From assembly GCA_030435675.1 (NCBI GenBank), contig CM059625.1, positions 11,346,001 to 11,410,000 of the forward strand: a DNA stretch of 64,000 bases. The letters run 5' to 3'. This document shows, piece by piece, positions 36,501 to 48,868 of the stretch; positions within the stretch are counted from its first letter, which is position 1, and every line of letters begins with the position of its first letter. Source of the DNA: Steinernema hermaphroditum. Taxonomy: Eukaryota > Nematoda > Chromadorea > Rhabditida > Steinernematidae. The notes under the pieces were generated by a model that was not told the origin of the DNA, did no database searches, and was given only the letters and a program-made list of their open reading frames with translations. The translations under genes were made by a program, and so were the position numbers.

Positions 36501-39485
36501 CCCCATCTTGGACCTACCGCGCACTCTCATTGTCGGCTTACAAGATCTGCCATCGGGCTTGTTGTTGTTGTTTGTCCGCGCCTAATCCGGACTGAAGGGT
36601 TTTGCGACAGAGCGAAAACATCGACTGTCCTTCACTGTGCTTCCATGGTGCATTGGCGATCCGTCCTCTCTCAAAGACCGTTGCTTATGTATTATCTTTA
36701 CAACCGTTCTAAGCGTGCCGTTTGTGTAAGTTCGCGTGCATTATTGGGGTTTACAACCCTAAGCGACCGAGTGTGACCGTTTGACCACCGCTACCGTTGT
36801 CTGTTTATCAGCGTGCTATCACCTTCCGGCTGCACTGATTTGCGATATTATTTGATGACAAGTATGACCGAACGGATCGGAAAGCCAAGGGCGGCCATAA
36901 AGCGCCGATACATGTTTATGGTCATTCGTGTAACGGTGCAGTCGGTCGCCGCGCTATGGCCATTCATGACATTTTTTAAGTCAGTCCTTTCATCCGAGTC
37001 GACATTATTTGCAGAGTACTTTTTCAGTGAGTACCGTGTTTAGTGCGTTTCCATTATTTCAATGGCCATTTTGACAACCTTATCTTCAACATTTTTCTTT
37101 TTTGAGCCTTTCCAAAAGACACCCCTGTCCTCGATTATTTTTTATGCACATCCTTCACACCCCATTTGGCATTTCAACCGGTGTCAAATCCTTTTGTTTG
37201 TTTCCTTGCGATCCCCCGTCGTTCTCACATTCATCCATCATCAGCGGTTGCAAATCTAATCCAACGGAACGCAACTCTGTTGACTTTTGTAGTGCTCAAC
37301 ACGGGATTTGACGAAGGCGCTAAGATGCATCCCGTGAGAAACTAACGTGATTTCTTCGGTGCGCCCCCTCATTGCTGTTTATTTATGTGTGTCCTATCTC
37401 GTCACCAGCGCTTCTGGAACGTCTCCCACAAAGGACTTCCACAAATCCCATTCGCCTAACAAATTTGCCACAACATGACAAGTGTCGATGCCGTGGAGTC
37501 GTCAATCGTCTCCGTTGCGATCGAGCTAATTCCGACTGGCAGCTACTTTTCTCTTGATGACTCGAATGATCTATCTATCCGCGACGAGTACACGAGCCTC
37601 TGGGCCTGGACACCCCAGCCAGGCGGCTAGGGTGTCCATCAGCAAGCCCCAAAGGATATTTGCTTCGATGGACAGTTGAAAAAGGAGCGGGTGAACGGGA
37701 CAGCGTCTTACTCGCCGCCCTTTATGTTGCGTAATGAGGAGTCGGACAACCTCTCCTGGCTGCGTGATGCCCGATAGCCAGCTTTTCGGCCCGCTGGTGG
37801 ATAGCCGGAATGGATGTGGTCGACGGGGACGGCTATGCGCTATCCTCCTGCCCGCTCGAGTTGCGCTGCAGCATCATGCAAGCGAGGGAGTGCGCGGTGC
37901 GAACTGACCGCTGCTGTTGGGCGCTCGCGAGTCGCGACCCACGGAGAACAACCGATCCTCCGACGGAGATGGACACGACAGACGCCAATGAAACGAACGG
38001 CAACGCCGTTGTGGCTGTGCGCAACCAACGCTCGAAGGGAGGTGAGCTATCCTGTCCTGTCCGGTCAGTCCGTCACTGTGTCCGAGGATCGCGACCAACA
38101 ATTGAGTAATCAACTACCGGTATTAACTAGTCTTTGAGTTCCTTTCAATATCAGCCGTACTGCGCACCTTTCCCGTGTCTCTTCTTCTTGCCACTGAACG
38201 ACCTTTGACGTTCCGTGATTAATACTGATAACAGACCTGATTACATGTGCTTTTTGAAGTGTTTAGTCACTTCCTCCCCCACAGGCTTTGTGAATTGGAA
38301 AAATAACAAGACTCAGAGCCCGTCAACAGCTTCGCTATATTTATGTTATATTTGATGGCTGCGATAATTGTCCTCTCTGATGTGACTCTTTTGCGATCAC
38401 TTCGGCTTGTCCAAGGCGACAAGGCATGCCAGATGTCGACAACGATGACTAATTCAATTCAGCCCTCCTTCTTCATCGACGTCCTTTTGCCCATATCGCT
38501 TTTGGGCATCGCATCTCCTCTTACCATTATAGACTGTCTGTTTTGTTTCACCTGGCGCCCCAGCTCTTCGAGCTCCGGCGATGTTTTTATGGCCTAAGGA
38601 ATCGGCGGTGATCTGCCGATAGATTGAACTGATTCTAATCGTATCTTCCAATACATGCAAATCGCCGATGCTAATAGCGTTATTTTATATCCTCGCTTGC
38701 GCAGGAGCACCGGTCATTTCCTAGAGCAGTTGGCACCTAATCGGCGATAAAACTCCATTTTATGATCAGCAGTTACGCTTATTCTAATTTCAGAACCGTA
38801 TCGCACAGCAATCAATTGTTGGTTTTAGCACCCTTATGCCAGCGCGTCGTGCAGTGAAAACGCGTTCTTAAGTAGTTGGTACGCGTGTCCAAGAAGTCTT
38901 AAAAGCCGTGAAAGCGTGTTTTTGATGTCCTTTCCCTTCAGAAATTATAGCCATAGGCCATGTGACAGCGCGAAATTGGAGCCCACCGATGCCAGATGGA
39001 AGTCTTAATTGCGGAAGCGTAATTGCGCTCATGAGGGAATAGGTTCTCCTTCATATAGCGTTCGCTTCTTCTTGCTAACACAGAAGCATGAAAATGCGGT
39101 GTGAATACTACAGCTTGACCACTCGATGTGCTGTTTTCGCACGTTAGCTTTTGTCCATTCGAAGCCCGCGTCCATGAATGGTGGCGCGGCGAGCGCCGAG
39201 GAAGTCCGAATTACTGGTCAGAGCAGCGCTTCTAGCCATGAAGAAGCCGTTGTCTCCGCTTTACGCTTTCTTTTATTCTCTACTTCTAATTTAATTTCCA
39301 ATTTCCGCGTTGGGATGTTACGCGAACTCACCCGCGATGAACATTTGATTTCGACCAATGGAACGTTGGAAATTCTATTTGCAGGGCTTTGGTTAGATTT
39401 CGCGGACCGATTCTGTCATCACTGCCGTATTACGAAACGGTCTTCATCAAATGACGCCTGCCTCCCTACGACAAACGACTGCCTA
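33508..39485. other. Six-kilobase region upstream of sax-3 without recognisable genes
   Basis: No exon series, repeat family or RNA gene is apparent. The tract is pyrimidine-rich on the plus strand in several places (for example 33720-33900 and 37060-37260) and holds many short frames on both strands without family resemblance. Developmental receptor genes such as Robo often have large regulatory upstream regions, and 5' noncoding exons of sax-3 may lie here. That is inference only. Confidence 0.4.
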
Positions 39486-42400
39486 ATGGCGTTCTCAACA
39501 CTCACCCGATTAAAACAGAAACTTCGTTTCACCATATTCATACCGGTCTTCCTCGTGTTTGCCGCATGTACGGTGCAAGCAGGTAAATTCAATTATTATG
39601 CAAACCTTCCACTAGTCAAAACAATCAGTTCGAATTGAATTATATCTAACATTCGTATAATGTCACATGCGAACGCTTAATCGCTGAAATAATCGCACAG
39701 CTGCAGAGTTTTGACATATGAATTTTGATTGATGTCTTCGAAGCTTCGAGTTGTCTAATTGACTCGGAGAGTGCATGCTAAGCGATGGCCGCGCCGTATC
39801 AGCCGTCCAGATCTCTATCGCACTGTTATTTCTAGTGTGATGATCCGATTAGGGCTGCGCAGAGCGAGCAAAGTTTCGCTTCTAATTGCGCCCGCATATC
39901 ACTCGGGACGAAAGATCGGATTTCATGAATAATGTGAGGGTCAAGTACCCGCTGTTTGTTTGCAACACGACGGGAACGAGCACTGGGTGTTGACGGGCCA
40001 TGTCATAAGCTTCTGCTCACAAATGAACCTTTAGACTCACATGTGCCCGGTGCGCCGATCATCGTTGAGCACCCGGTGGACTCGCTGGTTCTCAAGGAGT
40101 CAGCGGTCACCTTGGGTTGCAAAGCAAAAGGCGACAACGTGAAGATCACCTGGTACAAGGATAAGAAACCATTCCACATCGATTCAAGAGACGGACATCG
40201 GATTCTTCTTCCAACTGGGTCCCTTATTTTACTTAAGTTCAACACAGGTTTGACAGTTGCGTCGTTTTATTCAGCACGTCTTTTATGAATTAGGTGGGAA
40301 GAACTCAGACGAAGGCACGTACTTCTGCGAGGCCTCCAATGAATTCGGCAGTGTTCGCTCGCAGGAGGCGGACGTACGTAGTGCAGTTCTCAAAGACGAA
40401 TTCAAAGTTAGGCCAAAAGGACTGCAGGTGAGAATACAGTAATTAACGTCGTATATCTGACTCACGGCATTCAGGTGATTGTTGGGAGCAGAGCCGTTCT
40501 TGAATGTTCTCCTCCGGAGGGATATCCTCAGCCGACAGTCATCTGGCAAAAGGACGAACGAGAGCTCCGAATCCAAGACGACGACCGCATGACGATTCAT
40601 GGTGGAAACATCGTTATTGATCCCGTAAGACTTTATATTCCTTGCGAGATCATAACATATGTCTCTAAATCGTAGGTTCAAAGGTCTGATGGAGGATTCT
40701 ACAAATGTTTGGCCATCAATATGGTCGGAGAACGTGAATCAAACCCAGTGAAGCTCTCCGTCCTTGAAAAACCTCACTTCGTGGTATGTCATATCGGAAG
40801 TATTGCGAAAGAAAGCATCGAATTCAGGTTGAACCTAAAGACCTTGTTGCCGAAGTTGGCAGTTCGGTGTCATTTGACTGTAGAGTGTCAGGCGATCCCA
40901 GTCCTACTATTCTTTGGAAGAAGCACAACGAGAACATGCCAATCGGACGATCGTACATAGCCCCTGACAACAGCGCGCTCAGAATTGATCGGTAGTAGCA
41001 ATGAATATTATTATATCCCAGAATCCGTTACAGAATTGAGCAAAGTGATGAAGGAGAATACGTTTGTTCGGCGAAGAATTCGGCAGGAGTGATCGAATCA
41101 TCGGCCCGGCTGAAGGTTCACGCACAGCCGAAATTCACGAAAACGCCAGCGGATGTAAACGTCAATCTCGGATCTACAGCTATCTTTGACTGCAGCGCGA
41201 CAGGGCAACCAGAACCAGCGGTTTTTTGGTCTCGCGAAGGGGAACAGGTACTGAATACGGTTTGGCAGCACGGTTTTATGTTCTAACTTTAAGGAATTCA
41301 CGTTCTTTGCCGGAAGAAACAGTCCTGACGGTCGCATCAAAGTGAGCTCTGAGGGACAGTTGGTCATTGGGGACGTTCGGACGTCGGACGAAGGGAACTA
41401 CGTGTGCGCAGCAATGAACTCAGCTGGTTCCACTCTAGCAAAGGCCACATTGAAGATCGCCAATAAAGGTAAATCACCTTTACGGTAATTAAGAAAATCA
41501 GTGTTAACTAAATGACTATCGGGTGAAAAACTAAAATTCATTAACCTGAATAGCATCCCAAAGACAATGGTCGCTTTCAGCTACTTTATTGCTCATTACC
41601 ACTAAACCTCAGCAGGGGTAGCAAAGGTTTCGTACCGTTTCGAGGAAAAGATGTGCATCGTATTGCACTTTCTTGCGATCGTACGCGCTGAATAATGAAA
41701 TTCAGCACCTGCGGTGCGGTGGAAAACTGGCGCTAATCTTTTTGACGCCAGTGAACAGTGCGCAATCCCATTCGAATAATTTCTTTTTGTGCATCCGTCG
41801 TTCGATCGCGCGCCATTCGCTCCTTCGCTGCTAAACGAGTCCTGACGTGCCAAAGATGAGGCTTGAGGATCGTAACCGGCAGAAACAGAACAGCTATGCT
41901 TTTTATGACTCTCCACGCTTATTATTACGCGATCGGCATTTGCGCCAAAAGAAAGTCCGCCGCAGAATATGACGAGATTTACTGACGTCGCCGCTTTTAT
42001 TTGGTCCGCTCATCTCTGGACGAAAGGAGATCTCTATCTGCCCGAACTTTTTCGCGAGTCTTAGGCATGCACCGCTGCGCATTATTGTGTTCTCTCACCT
42101 GGCCGCAGAACTGCGCAGTGGGTGCTGCTCACTATTTCCTAGACGCTGGTCCAAGCTTCAGTATCCGTTCACCTCCGACTGTGTTAGATACTGAAGGAAA
42201 GATCGCCCATTTCTGACTTTTCATGCTCCCTTACTCACGAAGGCAATCATCCTTTTGTGATCTTATCGTCGTCCATCTCTCGAGCTGTCACGTCGTTTGC
42301 CATTTCTCGCATTTCTGTTAATTGCTACGATCTGATGAGGTGGTTTAATTTAAGGAACTCCCTTGTGGGTTCCAGTTGACAGTTAGTCATACCATTATTT

Positions 42401-45400
42401 TCTTTCCTGTGCATGATTGTCACTTGGCACGAGGCGTCAGGACCGATCGGATGCTCTTGTGCGACCGCCATTAGCCGGCAGCAGCAGTCGAAGACTTGTT
42501 GTTTGTGGTCGATCGCATCATAATAGGAGGATAGGGATGCTTTGCGCGATTATGCGATTCTTTGCGCGGCGCGCAAGCCTTTGTTCTCCTCTTCATGCGA
42601 CCTGTGCCGTTTACCTCTTCTCTCTTTATAGCACCCTCTTTCTGCATGAGCTCTCGGTTTCCTCCTTTATGTGGTACTCTTGTCTTCTCGCGACCGATCT
42701 GACACTCGCAGCTATCCCTTTCTTCACACCTTCTTGAACCTCTCTGAAACGGCTATTTTATCATTAGTGTTGACATGCCTGATTCACGAGTTTGTTTTGC
42801 TGCTAAGTGTTGAAATACAGCAATCCTAATGTATTTCTGCTATGTCGGCCAACGCTCACCCTCGCTTGTTTGAACACTGACTGGGCGAAACGATGTGCAA
42901 CGTCACTTGTCATATTGTATCAGCTTGCGAACGATAACGCATTGCGGAGCACTATTAGATTGCCTACTAAGAGAACGAAAACATCTGACTTCGTGCACAA
43001 GAGGCCGACATGCCGGTCATTTGGGAACGTTCCCCCTATCCCTAGAGCAGTGTCTCTAAGTACAGGAAGAACCTATCCTTGTGTCCCGTAATTAGGCTTG
43101 CACTCGTACTTTGCATATTTGGCAGCAAAACAAACATCGAACGTCCGTCGGATTTCCTGATTTAGTTGGCCAAATATATGTTGTGAGTTCGAGCGTCTGC
43201 TAGGGCAGCAGTATATGGGTACTCCGGTGATGTTTCCAAATGTGTTCGTAATCCCCGGCTGTTCCTTTAAACGTTTCGAGCTAATGACGCGGCAAACATC
43301 AGTTTTTAGACGGACATATAATGTTGTGCAGATACTCGATGTTTATTTCTACTGCTGAGCCTCCGCGTAGGTGGTTGCAATATGACCCTCAGCGATAGTT
43401 TCCAACAACTGACCTTTCGGCGCATCGATTACTCCTTAGTCCCACTGTTGTCGTCTTCCTTAAACTCACTCCTTTGACAGTCGCTCTTATGCCGACGGCC
43501 TATTAAATAGTTGTTCGTTCCGCTCAATTCCGCGACTTCTATCGATCTTGTGCTTTTTCTTGTAAAATTCCCCTTTTTGAAGAGCCCGTACATGACCGCG
43601 CCTCGTAAAACATAAAAGAGGCGGAAATGGTTTTCGGGACTGTCCTCAGTCTCACTACAACGCTGTCGCTGTCATGTTTTTACAATGCCTCGCTCTGCAT
43701 TAACGGAACGGACCCTCAAGGACAAGGTTTCTATTTTTTAAACTTTTGAACAACTTCTAAACTAAATATCACGCTTAAACATTTCTAATTTCCGAATTTT
43801 AGGCGCCATCATAAATCCGCCTCCGATCATTCAACATGGGCATGCCAATCAGACCCTCATGCTCGGTTCGACCGCGATTTTGCCTTGTCAAGCTACAGGA
43901 AGGATTCCTCCGCACATAAGTTGGCTTCGAAATGGAAGACCAATGAGCTTCGATCTGTACGGAGGTCGATATCAGCAACTTAATACCGGCTCGCTACAGA
44001 TATCCGACTTGCAGTAAGTTCTTTCGAGGAACGTTTCCTTATGCAAACATAGACGTTGTCTACAAAACTTTACGCGGTAGCGGATTAACTCCGAACTGAT
44101 TGATTATGGCAAATCCTGAGAGCACACACACATGCCTACACAAACATTGCGGCAGTTGTTTGTAGGAACAAAGCCTTTCATGTAAATACATTTTCGACGT
44201 CGGCTCCTTTCCAGGAAATCTGATACCGACGTCTATACGTGCCGCGCGAAGAATGTCGACGGAGAGGCTACATGGACCGCTTCGCTGACAGTGGAAGGAC
44301 ACTCAGACCCGAGTACGGTGTTTAGCAGGATGTCGGACACGTCGGCGTTTCCGTCGGCGCCAGGACGACCTTCTGTGCTGAACTACACCGACGACAGTAT
44401 TGAACTAGAATGGTCAGCCCCCGAAAAGCAAGGAGTTAATCCAGTCAGTGGCTACATCCTTCAATACTACAGTCCTGAAATGGGAGAGGTATGGCATAGT
44501 CAGTCTTTTGGTACTCACTAACAAAGAGTTTCAGACATGGAACAACGTACACGACTACATTTCTGGAACCCGATTTCGAGTTAAGCATCTGAAAGCAGGA
44601 AACACCTACGTGTTTGTGGTCCGAGCGGAGAATTCAAAGGGAATCGGTCCTCCTTCACTTGTTAGTCCTGTGGTACGCACTAAGTCAAGCAGTTTGCACT
44701 GTAAGTGGGAAATGCATTAATTTTGGCACATTGAATCATTTAAGTCGATCACTACGCTTCCCCTGACTTGGATACGGTGCGCCAAAGGCTTGGGTCCCAA
44801 CAGCTGATTCGCCTCGAAGAAGTTAAGATTATCAACTCTACAGCTGTTCGTATAATTTGGAAGGTAACGAAACGGATAACGGGTGCATTGAGAAATTTCC
44901 GTGTTTAGCTGCGTAGAAACGAACCTTTGATCGAAGGATATTCAGTGAGGTGGAGAGGACCTCCACTGAGCAATGATGCTCAGTGGGTGAACGTAACCGA
45001 CGGGCTTACGGATTCCGTTGTCATCAACGGCTTCAAGCCGTTCACTCACTACGAGTTCTTCGTTATTCCCTACCATCGAACTGTTTCCGGAATGCCGAGC
45101 AACACTTTAAGTGGCTACACCGATGAAGCTCGTGAGTTCTTCCCTGTCACAATCGGCGTCTGAACGTACACCGTTGTAGCTCCTTCTGCCCCGCCTAGCG
45201 ACGTTAGAATTCGCATGATGAACCTAACAACACTGCGAATCTCATGGAGACCGCCACCGGCTGACGGAATTAATGGAATTCTGAAGGGATTTGAGATCAT
45301 CATTCTGGGCGATGGAGTCAAGTTCAACCGCAACATCACAACTAACGAACGTGCCGCCAGTGTTACCCTCTTCCATCTCATAACTGGAATGACCTATCGA

Positions 45401-47083
45401 GTACGTGTGGCTGCCAAAACAGGCGCCGGCACTGGCGTTTATCATGGAACGGATTCTGTGACCATGGGTAATCCTCTACGCAAATAATCAAATAAACGTC
45501 AAATTACTTTAGATGAAATGACTCTAAAGAAACATCTTGAAGCGAACGACGGACGCGGAGGTCAGTTTTGGTACTACCTTACGCAGCCCTGGGTGATCGC
45601 GCTCATTGCTGTCTTCTTGTGGGCCATTCTGGTTGCACTCATCGTGCTCGTCTTCCTTCGCTACAAGAAACACAAATCTAGTGGAAAAGACAGTGCGCGA
45701 GGTCATAATCCTTTCATTCGAATCAACGACGGAAGTGTCCACACCGGTCCGCGAGACACCTTTTGGATGGACCCCGTTTCCTACAACAATGTAATGTTGA
45801 GTAGCTCACGTCTTCAACTAAAATGTACCTCTCAGATGAACCAAAACACTCTGATGCGCGAGCAGTGTATCCCTCAATTGTACACGAAGACTCCAAATCA
45901 AAACGACTTTATCATCAATGGAAAGGTTCATATGGGATCCCATGGGCAGCTCATGGACTACGCCATCGCAAACACGATGGAACGAGCCTCTTCCCCTCAC
46001 CACTATCACTACGCCGCCTTGCCAGATGTAAACGCCGCAAACAACATGTCTACATTCTATGGAAGGCAATTCCACGACGACCCGAGTCCATATGCAACGA
46101 CCACCCTCGTTATGAACAACCATCAGAATCAGAAGTGGCTCACTGATCATATGCTGCGCGGACCCGTTCTGCCCTCAAAACCTATTCCTCCCGGTCCACC
46201 AGTATCGTTCAGCAACGATCATCACGTCGGCTGTCACACGATGTCGGCGGCTAGCCGCAGAGCCATGCACAATCATGCTCCTTCACATCATTCCCATTCG
46301 GATTTGACTGTTGGCCGTTTGAAGAATCAGGTGCCGGTTTCGGATAGTCCGCCTCACACTGATGTATCCTACGTTCAGGTATTGCGCCGTTTGCCATTTG
46401 GTTAAATAACACGTAATCTTTAGCTTCAGTCGTCCGATGGTACAGGCGGAAGCAGCGGAAGAGGAAAAGAAGCAATGGGGAGTTGGGACAGGCGATCGCC
46501 CCCAAAACCCAACTTAATGGACATGATCCCTCCGCCTCCTCCGGGAGCTCCACCCATTGTCGACTCAGACATTTACGCAATTGATGGAGCAGCGGAAAAT
46601 GAAGATCATTACGATTCTGTCTCAGAATCCCTCCTCTACGCACCTAACAATTCCTGTGGAAGCCACAGTCGGCTACCCAATGTAAATCAAGAGAATGGAA
46701 GATTGGCAACTTCCAAGAACTCGCGACCTACTAGTAGGTCGAGAGCAGGTACATCCTACGAAATACTCTTCCCTTCTAAAAACAAGGTTTAAGGACCCCG
46801 CGATACGCGTCTTACTGGCGAAGACAACGACAGCCAAAGGTCATCGCTGATGATGGACGATGAAGGCCGCGCAGCCGATTTCGACTCTGAGTTTGAAAAC
46901 GATGTATCGGACGCTGAAAATTCACATCCAGTCAAGAAGTCACAACATGCACCATACTCTGCAAGCGAGCAGAGCCCGATGTCCAGACCAGCGCAGCCCT
47001 GCATGGGAGTGCGTTCCAGCACGCTTGTCCAAAACTCTTGTATGTCATACACTTCGCATTATCCAGTAATTTGTAGTATTTAG
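39486..47083 (+). CDS. sax-3: Roundabout (Robo/SAX-3) axon-guidance receptor
   Basis: Seventeen exons join in frame to about 1338 residues. A signal peptide (FTIFIPVFLVFAACTVQA) precedes five Ig domains whose cysteine pairs are visible: LGCKAKG/YFCEAS, LECSPPEG/YKCLAIN, FDCRVSG/YVCSAKN, FDCSATG/YVCAAMN and LPCQATG/YTCRAKN. Ig1 has the Robo phrase IIVEHPVD and HRILLPTGSL. Three fibronectin III domains follow (about 44370-45465), then a single membrane helix (VIALIAVFLWAILVALIVL, near 45600) and a cytoplasmic tail. The tail has a CC1-like DPSPYATT (46085) and a CC2-like MIPPPPPGAPP (46525), the Abl and Ena binding motifs of Robo. The receptor binds Slit and steers axons and migrating cells. Intron 1 is 39583-40034; intron 8 is long (41469-43802) with no gene inside. 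The final exon end at PVICSI is less sure than the rest. Confidence 0.93.
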
Positions 47084-47573
47084 ACGATCCAGTAGCGTCG
47101 AAGAGATCAACGACAAGATTAAAATCGCTACCTCGAAACAGTCGCAAGGACATGGTGTAGCAACAGTGAAGAGTTGATAGAACAGAAGAATACGGATGTA
47201 TCCAGTTATCAGCCAATAGCAGACGGGTCACATTTCTCTTATTGTCAGTCATTTCAGTTTTCGTACAGGATGTTTTCTCTGTTTGCACTTATGCTTTTTA
47301 TAGATGTTACTGATTTCTACATGAGTTATTTCTAACAACTTAACATCCTAACTTACATCTTTGTTGATCTCATCGATTTATCCTTTCTATTCGTTAATTT
47401 GCTTGTGTTCTTGTCAAATGAACAGTCATTCTCGACTGTTTGACTAATAATTTGCTACATTGGGTACTGTATTATAGTTGACATTTTGATGTGGATTCCG
47501 TTACAGGTAGACAGCTCTGCCAGATCGTTACGCTCACGTGGTATTAGCCATGAAAAAGATAAAGAAGTACACA

Positions 47574-47579
47574 AATAAA
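47574..47579 (+). terminator. Likely polyadenylation signal of sax-3
   Basis: AATAAA about 490 bases after the sax-3 stop and about 100 bases before the trans-splice acceptor (cgttcag, ending 47682) of the next plus-strand gene, the spacing typical between genes in a nematode operon. Confidence 0.55.
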
Positions 47580-47684
47580 AAAACGTTTCTCAGTTGCTCG
47601 AGCCGTTGCCTCGTCTCCGCTCCGAGCGGAATACCCAAAACAGCATCGATTACTTTCACTCCGAGGCATAACTCGCGTTCAGTG

Positions 47685-48322
47685 ATGACGAGCACAGACC
47701 TTGCGCGCGGTGACTCTGATCCACCATCGGCTCCGGAACCGCCCCATGTCCACCGCCAGAAAAAAATTCGCATAGTGAAGCAGCGAGGTCGTAGCGTGCA
47801 GGTCGGTAATCGAAATTCGGAATAGCTATATTACAAGCCAGAGCTGCATTTCTGCGCATGACTGTCCACATGTGCGCGTATTTAGGTAGACGACGTTTTG
47901 TGGTTCGCTTGTTTCCTCATGACGTACTGGTTTTTTGACATTCCGAACACGCTGTGGTCTAATCACAAAATTGATCGGTAAGCAAATTTAGTCGCGAATT
48001 CTGACGGCAACCGTTTAGACAATACCTGAACTCGTCGCTGACACTGCTTCTTGTCTTTCTCGTTCTGAGTCTCTACATCTTCTGGAAGGCAAGCTCAGAC
48101 TATCTCCGCATTTGGAAACAATTCCCAGTACTCTTCGTTTTCTCATTTCTTGTTCTCTGCACAGCAGTGACGCTGTTAGTCCTTAGCCTTCCTGAACCCG
48201 ACTTACTCCTAGACACTTTCAGGTTCTGTCTCTCCACGTGGAAAGTGTGGAATGTATGGTCACTCTACATCGTTTTCGTCACAACAATGACACTCAACGC
48301 AACTGCGGCCATATCGCTTTAA
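47685..48322 (+). CDS. TMEM128-type four-pass membrane protein
   Basis: Three exons (47685-47801, 47886-47977, 48019-48322) give 170 residues. The first exon is short and hydrophilic (DSDPPSAPEPPHVHRQKKIR), and four hydrophobic segments follow: VLWFACFLMTYWFF, LTLLLVFLVLSLYIFW, FPVLFVFSFLVLCTAV and a last one starting at VWSLYIVFVTT. The arrangement, with a WKVWNVWSLY block before the last helix, matches my recollection of vertebrate TMEM128 (FNIALWHVWS), a little-studied endomembrane protein. No biochemical role is known to me. The ATG stands two bases after a cgcgttcag acceptor, about 100 bases after the sax-3 poly(A) signal, so it may be the second gene of an operon, trans-spliced from the sax-3 transcript. 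Confidence 0.75.
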
Positions 48323-48467
48323 ATGAGCTTTAAATCATCTTCCGGTTTTTTGTATAGTTTCCGTGCTTTACTACAAATGTTGATATATTTTTATTTTTTG
48401 GAACACTTTATTAAATTAACGGTTCGATGGAATTGCAGATCATTGTACCGGTATTTATAAGCACAGA

Positions 48468-48868
48468 CTACACAAATGCCTTCTCCCCAGACCCCTCTCC
48501 AGAGGCTTCGATCGTGTGTTCGCCTGAGGCTTCCACTCCTGGAATGGCGTCGAGCTCAAAGCCGGAACCTTCAAGACCGGAGCCTTCTCCAGAAGACTCC
48601 TGCCGTACGAGATCGTCGTTAGAAGCTTTGATGCTGTTGCTGACTCCCAGAAATTCCTCTCCACTCCCTTCGGGAAGCTGTCCTGAACCATCCACGACGA
48701 CAGCTCCCTCTCCTGAACCGTCGAGTTGCTCGCCAGATCCTATAAGAATCATCTTAATGGGAATCAGCTTGATTGGATACCTTCAATAGGGATGGGAGTG
48801 CTTCCGACAAGAGCAGCAATAACGCAGCACGCGAAAGCGGCAACGGCGAGGCTTTGGATGGAGGGCAT
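48468..48868 (-). CDS. Small secreted Ser-Gly chondroitin-type proteoglycan
   Basis: Two exons (48868-48781 and 48739-48468) separated by a 41-base intron give 119 residues. A signal peptide (MPSIQSLAVAAFACCVIAAL) is followed by a low-complexity acidic chain with ten Ser-Gly dipeptides, most in acidic settings such as EGSGE, DGSGE, SSGEGSG and EASGEGSGE. These are classic attachment sites for chondroitin sulfate chains. Nematode CPG core proteins are small, secreted, family-poor and defined by just such SG repeats, and some act in the eggshell and early embryo. No chitin-binding cysteines are present, so it is unlike CPG-1/2. An AATAAA on the minus strand (48407-48412) follows the stop by about 56 bases. 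The gene is convergent with the TMEM128-type gene. Confidence 0.8.

Noticed and set aside
39126..39485. In-frame upstream extension of sax-3 with several ATGs
   Set aside because: The extension adds no signal peptide and no Robo similarity. The ATG at 39486 leads directly into a signal sequence and Ig1.
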